Assembly: GCA_036417435.1 (NCBI GenBank)
Contig: CM070900.1
Coordinates: 35,069,496 to 35,133,495 of the forward strand
Direction of reading: 5' to 3'
Length of the DNA stretch: 64,000 nucleotides
DNA from: Inia geoffrensis
Lineage: Eukaryota > Chordata > Mammalia > Artiodactyla > Iniidae
Both the position numbers and the translations under genes were made by a program. Under the pieces are notes generated by a model. That model saw only the letters and a program-made list of their open reading frames with translations. It ran no database searches and was not told the origin of the DNA. This document shows, in pieces, positions 51,173-64,000 of this stretch (position 1 is its first letter; every line of letters starts with the position of its first letter).

Positions 51173-51587
51173 AAGAGTAAGACGCGGAGATCACCTTCCT
51201 CCCCACAGATACACCAGAAATACATCTACACGTGGAACAACTCTTACAGAACACCTACTGAAGGCTGGCAAAAGACCTCAGTCCTCCTAAAAGGCAAGAA
51301 ACTCCCCCACGTACCTGGGTAGGGCAAAAGAAAAAAAGAAAAAACAGGGACAAAAGAATAGGGACGGGACCTGCACCAGTGGGAGGGAGCTGTGAAGGAG
51401 CAAAAGTCTCCACACACTAGGAAGCCCCTTCACGGGCAGAGACTGCGGGAGGCGGAGGAGGGAGCTTCGGAGCCGCAGAGGAGAGCACAGCAACAGGGGT
51501 GCGGAGGGGAAAGCGGAGAGACTCTCGCATAGAGGATCGGTGCCGACCGGCACTCACCAGCCCGAGAGGCTTGTCGGCTCACCCGCC

Positions 51588-51600
51588 GGGGCGGGCGGGG
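51588..51600 (+). promoter_or_regulatory. GC box in L1 5' UTR
   Basis: GGGGCGGGCGGGG is a candidate Sp1/KLF site in the CpG-rich part of the L1 leader. Confidence 0.5.
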
Positions 51601-52092
51601 CTGCGAGCTAAAGCTCGGGTTTCGGTTTCAGACGGAGCGCAGGGAAAGGACTGGGGTTGGCGGCTTGAACATAGCCTGAAGGGGGTAGTGCACCACGGCT
51701 AGCCGGGAGGGAGTCCGAGGGAAAGTCTGCACCTGCCAAAGAGGCAAGAGACTTTTAACACACGGCGGGCCTCAGGCTGGTGCAGCGTCACGCCGGCCTC
51801 TGCGCCCGCAGGCCCGCCCCGCACGCCGTGCCCCTCTCTTACCGCGGCCTGTGTGCGCCAAAGCCCCCGAATCAGAGGCTCCTTTAACCCTGTCCGGTCT
51901 GAGTGAAAAACAGACGCCCTCCAGCGACCTACACGCAGAGGCGGGGCCAAATCCAAAGCTGAGCCCCTGGGAGCTGTGAGAACAAAGAAGTGAAAGGGAA
52001 ATCTCTCCCAGCAGCCTCAGAAGCCGCGGATTAAAGCTCCACAATCAGCTTGAGGTACCCTGCTTCTGTGGAATACATGAATAGACAGTGAC

Positions 52093-52588
52093 TCATCCCA
52101 AATTGAGGTGGTGGACTTCATATGCAAGATTTATGATTTTTTCCCCTTTTTCCTCTTTTTGTGAAAGTGTATGTGTACGCTTCTCTTTGAGATCTTGTCT
52201 GTATAGCTTTGTTTCCACCATTTGTCCTAGGGTTCTATCCGTCCATTGTTTTTTTTCTCCTTTTTTTTCTTAATAATTAATTTTAATAATTCTATTATAC
52301 TTTACCTTCCCTCTTTCTTTCTTTCCTTCCCCCCTTTATACAACGAATCATCCCAAGTAGAGGAGGTGGTCTTTGAAAGAAAGATTTATGCTTTTTTCCC
52401 CTTTACCTCTTTTCGTGAGGGTGTATGTGTAAGCTTCAGTGTAGGATTTTGTCTGTATAGCGTGGCTTTCAACATTTGTCCTAAGGTTATATCCATCCTT
52501 TTTCTTTTTTTTTTTTTTTCTTTTTTCCCCTAAATAATTATGTTTTAATTCAATAACTTTATTATACTTTACTTCATTCTATTTTACT
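52093..52588 (+). repeat. Two-copy direct repeat inside the L1 5' UTR
   Basis: Unit 1 starts TCATCCCA at 52093 and unit 2 starts with the same eight bases at 52348. Both go on in the same order with AGATTTATG, CCCCTTT, GTGTATGTGTA, TTTTGTCTGTATAGC-like and CATTTGTCCTA-like blocks, then a T-run and a TTATACTTTAC block. The copies are diverged, so the duplication is older than this insertion and is probably a subfamily feature. Confidence 0.8.
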
Positions 52589-53267
52589 GTATCTACTTTC
52601 TGTCCTTTTTCCTTCCTTCCTTCCTCCCTCCTCCTTTCCTTCCTTCTGGCCTTCTTTCCTTCTTCTTTCTTTCTTCCTTCCTTCCCTCCTTTCTTTCTTT
52701 CTTTCTATCTTCCTATTTCTACTAATTCTCTCTACTTTCTCTCCCTTTTAATCTGAGCTGTGTGGATGAAAGGTTCTTGCTGCTCCTGCCAGGAATCAGG
52801 ACTCTGCCTCTGAGGGGGGAGAGCCAACATCAGGACACTGGTCCACAAGAGATTTCCCAGCACCTCATAATATCAAACGGCGAAAATCTCCCAGGGATCT
52901 CCACCTTAACACCAGCACCCAGCTTCACTCAACGGCCAGCAAGCTACAGTGCTGGACAGCCTATGCCAAACAACTAGCAAAACAGAAACACTACCCCACC
53001 CATTAACAGAGAGGCTGCCTAAAATCATAATAAGTCCAGAGACACGCCAAAACACACCACCAGACGTGGACCTGCCCACCAGAGAGACAAGATCCAGCCT
53101 CATCCACCAGAACACAAGCACTAGTCCCCTCCACCAGGAAGCATACACAACCCACTAGACCAACCTTAGCCACTGGAGACAGACATCAAAAACAACGGGA
53201 ACTACGAACCTGCAGCCTGCTAAAAAAAAAAAAAAGGGGAGACCCCAAACACAGTAAGATAAGCAAA

Positions 53268-54173
53268 ATGAGAAGACAGAAAAACACACAGCAGATGAAG
53301 GAGCAAGATAAAAATGCACCAGACCTAACAAATGAAGAAGTAATAGGCAGTCTACCTGAAAAAGAATTCAGAATAATGATAGTAAAGATGATCCAGAACC
53401 TCGGAAATAGAATGGAGGCAGGGATGGAGAAGATGCAAGAAATGTTTAACAAAGATCTAGAAGAACTAAAGAACAAACAAACAGAGATGAACAACACAAT
53501 AACTGAAATGAAAAATACACTAGATGGGATCAATAGCAGAATAACTGAGGCAGAAGAACGGATAAGTGACCTGGAAGATAAAATAGTGGAAATAACTAAT
53601 GCAGAGCAGAATAAAGAAAAAAGAATGAAAAGAACTGAGGACAGTCTCAGAGACCTCTGGGACAACATTAAACGCACCAACATTCGAATTATAGGGGTTC
53701 CAGAGGATGAAGAGAAAAAGAAAGGGACTGAGAAAATATTTGAAGAGATTATAGTTGAAAACTTCCCTAATATGGGAAAGGAAATAGTTAACCAAGTCCA
53801 GGAAGCAGAGAGAGTCCCATACAGGATAAACCCAAGGAGAAATACACCAAGACACATATTAATCAAACTCTCAAAAATTAAATACAAAGAAAGCATATTA
53901 AAAGCAGCAAGGGAAAAAAAACAAATAACACACAAGGGAATCCCCATAAGGCTAACAGCTGATCTCTCAGCAGAAACTCTGCAAGCCAGAAGGGAGTGGC
54001 AGGACATACTGAAAGTGATGAAGGAGAAAAGCCTGCAACCACGATTACTCTACCCAGCAAAGATCTCATTCAGATTTGATGGAGAAATTAAAACCTTTAC
54101 AGACAAACAAAAGCTGAGAGAGTTCAGCACCACCAAACCAGCTTTACAACAACTGCTAAAGGAACTTCTCTAG
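53268..54173 (+). CDS. L1 ORF1 protein, intact, 301 aa
   Basis: This is the RNA-binding chaperone (ORF1p) that coats L1 RNA and forms the ribonucleoprotein with ORF2p. The frame is open for 301 residues from the first ATG after the 5' UTR and ends CTTCTCTAG. The N-terminal half (about residues 35-120) is rich in Glu/Lys with heptad-like spacing, as in EMNNTITEMKNTLDGINSRI, and should form the trimeric coiled coil. An RRM-like strand, NIRIIGVPE, starts near residue 137. A conserved C-terminal domain follows, with IRLTADLSAETLQARREW and basic patches. It is somewhat shorter than human ORF1p. The ORF1 relic at 37375-38254 is broken, whereas this copy has no frameshift or stop. Confidence 0.95.
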   Translation: MRRQKNTQQMKEQDKNAPDLTNEEVIGSLPEKEFRIMIVKMIQNLGNRMEAGMEKMQEMFNKDLEELKNKQTEMNNTITEMKNTLDGINSRITEAEERISDLEDKIVEITNAEQNKEKRMKRTEDSLRDLWDNIKRTNIRIIGVPEDEEKKKGTEKIFEEIIVENFPNMGKEIVNQVQEAERVPYRINPRRNTPRHILIKLSKIKYKESILKAAREKKQITHKGIPIRLTADLSAETLQARREWQDILKVMKEKSLQPRLLYPAKISFRFDGEIKTFTDKQKLREFSTTKPALQQLLKELL

Positions 54174-54231
54174 ACAAGAAACACAAGAGAAGGAAAGGAC
54201 CTATAACAACGAACCCAAAACAATTTAGAAA

Positions 54232-57200
54232 ATGGGAACAGGAACAGGCATATCGATAATTACCTTAAATGTAAATGGACTAAATGCTCCCACCAAAAGA
54301 CACAGATTGGCTGAATGGATACAAAAACAAGACCCATATATATGCTGTCTACAAGAGACCCACTTCAGACCTAGAGACACATACAGACTGAAAGTAAGGG
54401 GATGGAAAAAGATATTCCATGCAAATGGAAGTCAAAAGAAAGCTGGAGTAGCAATTCTCATATCAGACAAAATAGACTTTAAAATAAAGACCATTACAAG
54501 AGACAAAGAAGGACACTACATAATGATTAAGGGATCGATCCAAGAAGAAGATATAACAATTGTAAATATTTATGCACCTAACACAGGAGCACCTCAATAC
54601 ATAAGGCAAAAATTAACAGCCATAAAAGGGGAAATCGACAGTAATACACTCATAGTAGGGGACTTCAACACCCCACTTTCACCAATGGACAGATCATCCA
54701 AAATGAAAATAAATAAGGAAACACAAGCTTTAAATGATACACTAAACAAGATGGACTTAATTGATATCTATAGGACACTCCATCCAAAAACAACAGAATA
54801 CACATTTTTCTCAAGTGCTCATGGAACATTCTCCAGGATAGATCATATCTTGGGTCACAAATCAAGCCTTGGTAAATTTAAGAAAATTGAAATTGTATCA
54901 AGTATCTTTTCTGACCACAACGCCATGAGACTAGATATCAATTACAGGAAAACATCTGTAAAAACTACAAACACATGGAGGCTAAACAATACATTACTCA
55001 ATAATGAAGTGATCACTGAAGAAATCAAAGAGGAAATTAAAAAATACCTAGAAACAAATGACAATGGAGACACAACGACCCAAAACCTATGGGATGCTGC
55101 AAAAGCAGTTCTAAGAGGGAAGTTTATAGCAATACAAGCCCACCTTAAGAAGCAGGAAACATCTCGAATAAACAACCTAACCTTACACCTAAAGCAATTA
55201 GAGAAAGAAGAACAAAAAACCCCCAAATTTAGTAGAAGGAAAGAAATTATAAAAATCAGATCAGAAATAAATGAAAAAGAAATGAAGGAAACAATAGCAA
55301 AGATCAATAAAACTAAAAGTTGGTTCTTTGAGAAGATAAACAAAATAGATAAACCATTAGCCAGACTCATCAAGAAAAAAAGGGAGAAGACTCAAATCAA
55401 TAGAATTAGAAATGAAAAAGGAGAAGTAACAACTGACACTGCAGAAATAAAAATGATCATGAGAGATTACTACAAGCAACTCTATGCCAATAAAATGGAC
55501 AATCTGGAAGAAATGGACAAATTCTTAGAAATGCACAAACTACCAAGACTGAATCAGGAAGAAATAGAAAATATGAACAGACCAATCACAAACACTGAAA
55601 TTGAAACTGTGATTAAAAATCTTCCAACAAACAAAAGCCCAGGACCAGATGGCTTCACAGCTGAATTCTATCAGGCATTTAGAGAAGAGCTAACACCTAT
55701 CCTTCTCAAACTCTTCCAAAACATAGCAGAGGGAGGAACACTCCCCAGTTCCTTCTACGAGGCCACCATCACCTTGATACCAAAACCAGACAAGGATGTC
55801 ACAAAGAAAGAAAACTACAGGCCAATATCACTGATGAACATAGATGCAAAAATCCTCAACAAAATACTAGCAAACAGAATCCAACAGCACATCAAAAGGA
55901 TCATACACCATGATCAAGTGGGGTTTATTCCAGGAATGCAAGGATTCTTCAATATACGCAAATCTATCAATGTGATACACCATATTAACAAATTGAAGGA
56001 GAAAAACCATATGATCATCTCAATAGATGCAGAGAAAGCTTTTGACAAAATTCAACACCCATTTATGATAAAAACCCTACAGAAAGTAGGCATAGAGGGA
56101 CCTTTCCTCAACATAATAAAGGCCATATATGACAAACCCACAGCCAACATCATCCTCAATGGTGAAAAACTGAAAGCATTTCCACTAAGATCAGGAACAA
56201 GACAAGGTTGCCCACTCTCACCACTCTTATTCAACATAGTTTTGGAAGTTTTAGCCACAGCAATCAGAGAAGAAAAGGAAATAAAAGGAATCCAAATTGG
56301 AAAAGAAGAAGTAAAGCTGTCACTGTTTGCAGATGACATGATACTATACATAGAGAATCCTAAAGATGCTACCAGAAAACTACTAGAGATAATCAATGAA
56401 TTTGGTAAAGTAGCAGGATACAAAATTAATGCACAGAAATCTCTGGCATTCCTATATACTAGTGATGAAAAATCTGAAAGTGAAATCAAGAAAACACTGC
56501 CATTTACCATTGCAACAAAAAGAATAAAATACCTAGGAATAAACCTACCTAGGGAGACAAAAGACCTGTATGCAGAAAATTATAAGACACTGATGAAAGA
56601 AATTAAAGACGATACAAATAGATGGAGGGATATACCATGTTCTTGGATTGGAAGAATCAACATTGTGAAAATGACTCTACTACCCAAAGCAATCTATAGA
56701 TTCAATGCAATCCCTATCAAACTGCCACTGGCATTTTTCACAGAACTAGAACAAAAAATTTCATAATTTGTATGGAAACACAAAAGACCCCGAATAGCTA
56801 AAGCAATCTTGAGAGCGAAAAACGGAGCTGGAGGAATCAGGCTCCCTGACTTCAGACTATACTACAAAGCTACAGTAATCAAGACAGTATGGTACTGGCA
56901 CAAAAACAGAACGATAGATCAATGGAACAGAATAGAAAGCCCAGAGATAAACCCACGCACATATGGACACCTTATCTTTGATAAAGGTGGCAGGAATATA
57001 CAGTGGAGAAAGGACAGCCTCTTCAATAAGTGGTGCTGTGAAAACTGGACAGCTACATGTAAAAGTATGAGCTTAGATCACTCCCTAACACCATACACAA
57101 AAATAAGCTCAAAATGGATTAAAGACCTAAATGTAAGGCCAGAAACTATCAAACTTTTAGAGGAAAACATAGGCAGAACACTCTATGACATAAATCACAG

Positions 57201-58050
57201 CAAGATCCTTTCTGACCCACCTCCTAGAGCAATGGAAATAAAAACAAAAATAAACAAATGGGACCTAATGAAACTTCAAAGCTTTTGCACAGCAAAGGAA
57301 ACCATAAACAAGACCAAAAGACAACCCTCAGAATGGGAGAAAATATTTGCAAATGAAGCAACTGACAAAGGATTAATCTCCAAAATTTACAAGCAGCTTA
57401 TGCAGCTCAATAACAGAAAAACAAACAACCCAATCCAAAAATGGGCAGAAGACCTAAATAGACATTTCTCCAAAGAAGATATGCAGACTGCCAACAAACA
57501 CATGAAAGAATGCTCAACATCATTAATCATTAGAGAAATGCAAATCAAAACTACAATGAGATATCATCTCACACCAGTTAGAATGGCCATCATCAAAAAA
57601 TCGAGAAACAATAAATGCTGGAGAGGGTGTGGACAAAAGGGAACCCTCTTGCACTGCTGGTGGGAATGTGAATTGGTTCAGCCACTATGGAGAACAGTTT
57701 GGAGGTTCCTTAAAAAACTAAAAATAGAACTACCATATGACCCAGCAATCCCACTACTGGGCATATACCCTGAGAAAACCAAAATTGAAAAAGAGGCATG
57801 TACCAAAATGTTCATCGCAGCTCTATTTACAATAGCCCGGAGATGGAAACAACCTAAGTGCCCATCGTCAGATGAATGGATAAAGAAGATGTGGCACATA
57901 TACACAATGGAATATTACTCAGCGTTAAAAAGAAACGAAATTGAGCTATTTGTAATGAGGTGGATAGACCTCGAGTCTGTCATACAGAGTGAAGTAAGTC
58001 AGAAAGACAAAGACAAATACCGTATGCTAACACATATATATGGAATTTAA
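54232..58050 (+). pseudogene. L1 ORF2 (endonuclease-reverse transcriptase), open except for one nonsense codon
   Basis: ORF2p nicks target DNA and reverse-transcribes L1 RNA. The frame from ATG 54232 to the stop at 58048-58050 is 1,272 codons, the usual ORF2 length, with one internal TAA at codon 845 (56764-56766). Endonuclease residues sit where expected: Glu42 in LQETHF, Asp144 in GDFNTP, Asp204 in RIDHILG, and Asp228-His229 in SDHNA. The reverse transcriptase active site FADD is at residues 699-702. After the stop the same frame stays open and includes the C-terminal Cys motif (Cys1129 onward, [18 protein letters not shown]). Translation as read gives 844 residues with endonuclease and RT but no C-terminal domain, so autonomous activity is unlikely. 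Confidence 0.95.
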
Positions 58051-58403
58051 GAAAAAAAAAAATGTTATGAAGAACCTAGGGGTAAGACAGGAATAAAGAC
58101 ACAGACCTACTGGAGAACGGACTTGAGGATATGGGGAGGGGGAGGGGTGAGCTATGGGAGGGCGAGGGAGGGGCATGGACATATATATACTAACAAACGT
58201 AAGGTAAATAGCTAATGGGAAGCAGCCGCTTGGCACAGGGATATCAGCTCGGTGCTTTGTGACTGCCTGGAGGGGTGGGATAGGGAGAGAAGGAAGGAGG
58301 GAGACGTAAGAGGGAAGAAATATGTGAACGTCTGTATATATATAACTGATTCACTTTGTTATAAAGTAGAAACTGACACACTATTGTAGAGCAATTTTAA
58401 CCC

Positions 58404-58409
58404 AATAAA
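58404..58409 (+). terminator. L1 polyadenylation signal
   Basis: AATAAA sits in the conserved L1 3' end (CCAATAAAGATGTTAAAA), just before the A-rich tail. It is in sense orientation relative to GABRB2. Confidence 0.75.
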
Positions 58410-58426
58410 GATGTTAAAAAAAAAAT

Positions 58427-58432
58427 AAAAAT

Positions 58433-58469
<37 letters not shown>

Positions 58470-58477
58470 AAAAAAAA
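58427..58477 (+). repeat. A-rich tail with (AAAT)n microsatellite
   Basis: The L1 tail contains about seven AAAT units between pure A-runs, a common product of tail slippage after insertion. Confidence 0.85.
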
Positions 58478-58487
58478 TAAACTCCTC
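58478..58487 (+). repeat. Right target-site duplication of the full-length L1
   Basis: TAAACTCCTC directly follows the A-rich tail. Single-copy flank (CATCTTTATT...) resumes after it. Confidence 0.88.
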
Positions 58488-59224
58488 CATCTTTATTACA
58501 ATTTACGATGTTTGCAAGTAAATAACCCTTTTGAAAATCATTAGCTATTACCCAAAAGCCTATCGTTAGGGAACTGCAAGTTCAAGTTCTCAAAAACTCT
58601 TCCAAAAAATCTCTATATCTATTATCAGATAAAGATGGCTACTCTTTTGAATAGAGAAGACTTCAGATTTCTAGAAAAGTTAAGACAATGCCTAAGCTAT
58701 GCTATGGTTGATATCGATTCTCAAATTGAGGGTATTGTAGTTCTTTGAAAAATAATTTGCTTCCACTTTTTTGGAGATTTGACTTTCTCTCTTTGGAAGA
58801 AATGTGGTTTTTTGGAAATCGTAAGAGCTAAGAATCAAAGAATTGATGTTCAGATCTTCAGTGTTATGCTAACTAGTTACATGTCAAAAGACAGAAACTT
58901 AAGCAGTTTTCTCATTGGTTTTACTGCTTTTGAAACTGGGGGAGACTCTCTGTGCTGCCTGCCTCCTAGACTCATAAAGATTCAGCTATCTGTGTGCAAA
59001 TGTTCTTTGAAGAGATAAATGTGATATACAAACATAACGAATGCTTTTGGGGGGATTTGTGGGGGATGCATGAGTTTGTAAAATATTGGTATTCACTGGA
59101 TTTCATTGCATGCTTCCCTGTACAGCATTGTTTGCAATATAATATGTGTTTATTCACTGCAGTTATATGTGTGCTTACTAATTAGAATACGTGTGTTTGT
59201 CCCACTCTACCCCATGGATTGAAA

Positions 59225-59335
59225 GGATCATTATAAAAGAGGTCATGTTTTTATTGTGCAGAGTCCTATCCCCAGCAACTGCACTGACTAGCATAGTAGG
59301 TGCTCAATAAGTAATTGTTGGATGAATGGAGCCAG
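59225..59335 (+). mobile_element. L2/MIR-type 3'-end scrap, sense
   Basis: GTCCTATCCCCAGCAACTGC and TAGGTGCTCAATAAGTAATT followed by GTTGGATGAATGGA match the L2 3' end. Confidence 0.65.
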
Positions 59336-59664
59336 ACCCCCTAAATGCACTGTGCATTTGCGGTGTACACTCTACGTTTGTACTTACTCCTTAAAACTCC
59401 CGGAAATTTTGTTTTGAATTTTTAGGGCATTTTTGGGGGGGTTTATATATGCTGCAAAATCAAATTTGGAGATCATGTCTATGAATGTTAAAACATTAAT
59501 GACTCACTTCTTCATAATCACTTCTCTTCCAACTTGAAATCCAAATATTTTGTAATTCAGATATTTTATATTGTCAGGGGGAGGGTTTGGTACCATTTAA
59601 TGCTGTACTGGTAACTTAAATGATTTTTCTCTTCTTTTGTCTTCTCTTAGAGTACAATCCAGGG

Positions 59665-64000
<4,336 letters not shown>

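Larger units (their letters stand above)
51152..53267 (+). promoter_or_regulatory. L1 5' UTR / internal promoter region
   Basis: This 2.1-kb leader has three parts. The first, about 51152-52080, is GC- and CpG-rich with a GC box. The second, about 52090-52760, is T- and CT-rich and contains two diverged copies of a unit of about 255 bases. The third, about 52757-53267, is shared with the 5' UTR of the older L1 at 36867-37374. By analogy with other mammalian L1s, the first part should act as an RNA polymerase II internal promoter; activity here is inferred. Confidence 0.8.
51152..58477 (+). mobile_element. Full-length, near-intact L1 (LINE-1) retrotransposon, sense to GABRB2
   Basis: This is a 7.3-kb L1 with every standard part. 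The GC-rich 5' UTR starts GGAGGAGAAGAAAGATGGCGG and runs to 53267. ORF1 is intact (53268-54173), followed by a 58-base spacer and ORF2 (54232-58050) with a single nonsense codon. The 3' UTR has an AATAAA at 58404-58409 and an A-rich tail that has become (AAAT)n. It is bounded by a 10-bp target-site duplication, TAAACTCCTC, at 51142-51151 and 58478-58487. The bottom-strand nick implied by the left copy reads TTTA/AA, close to the L1 endonuclease consensus. Many CpGs persist in the 5' UTR. Low decay, intact duplications and complete length all point to recent insertion. It lies in the transcriptional sense of GABRB2. Confidence 0.95.

Noticed and set aside
53186..54007. Long minus-strand frame of 273 aa opposite L1 ORF1
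   Set aside because: It is the antisense shadow of the intact ORF1, whose codon pattern explains the open frame.

Overview
This is mammalian nuclear DNA, almost certainly from a cetacean. It carries six copies of a tRNA-derived CHR-type SINE in its whale/dolphin form (A box TGGCGCAGTGG, B box GGTTCGTGCC, A-rich tail), several L1 LINEs of cetartiodactyl type, and old mammalian repeats (L2, MIR, MER20, MLT1). AT content is high, and the only host coding sequence is two short exons with canonical splice sites.

The host gene is GABRB2, the GABA-A receptor beta-2 subunit, on the + strand. A 138-bp exon (60014-60151) and a 153-bp exon (61778-61930) join in phase. They encode the end of the extracellular domain, loop C of the agonist site, and membrane helix M1 up to the start of M2. 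Everything upstream of 60014 appears to be one large intron of at least 60 kb. 60152-61777 is a short intron, and 61931-64000 is the start of the next one. I found no earlier GABRB2 exon and no other host gene.

Layout: 1-20,000 is intron with old repeats (L2 at 3309-4300 and 18140-20066, an old L1 at 8150-9400, MIRs, an MLT1 LTR) and microsatellites. 21,400-23,290 is a three-layer nest: an L2 split by a truncated L1, itself split by two CHR SINEs, with target-site duplications visible for the L1 and both SINEs. 24,945-34,000 is mostly antisense L1, including two abutting copies. 36,867-42,458 is a decayed near-full-length L1 in sense orientation. 46,320-49,810 is a stack of antisense L1 pieces and SINEs.

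The most notable element is a full-length sense L1 at 51,152-58,477. It has 10-bp target-site duplications, a 2.1-kb 5' UTR with a YY1-type site at its very start and a GC box, an intact ORF1, and an ORF2 that is open except for one nonsense codon (56764-56766). It looks young. I see no CRISPR array, RNA gene, viral gene or new multi-gene system. What merits a second look is the near-intact L1 and the load of sense-oriented L1 in the intron of a neuronal receptor gene.
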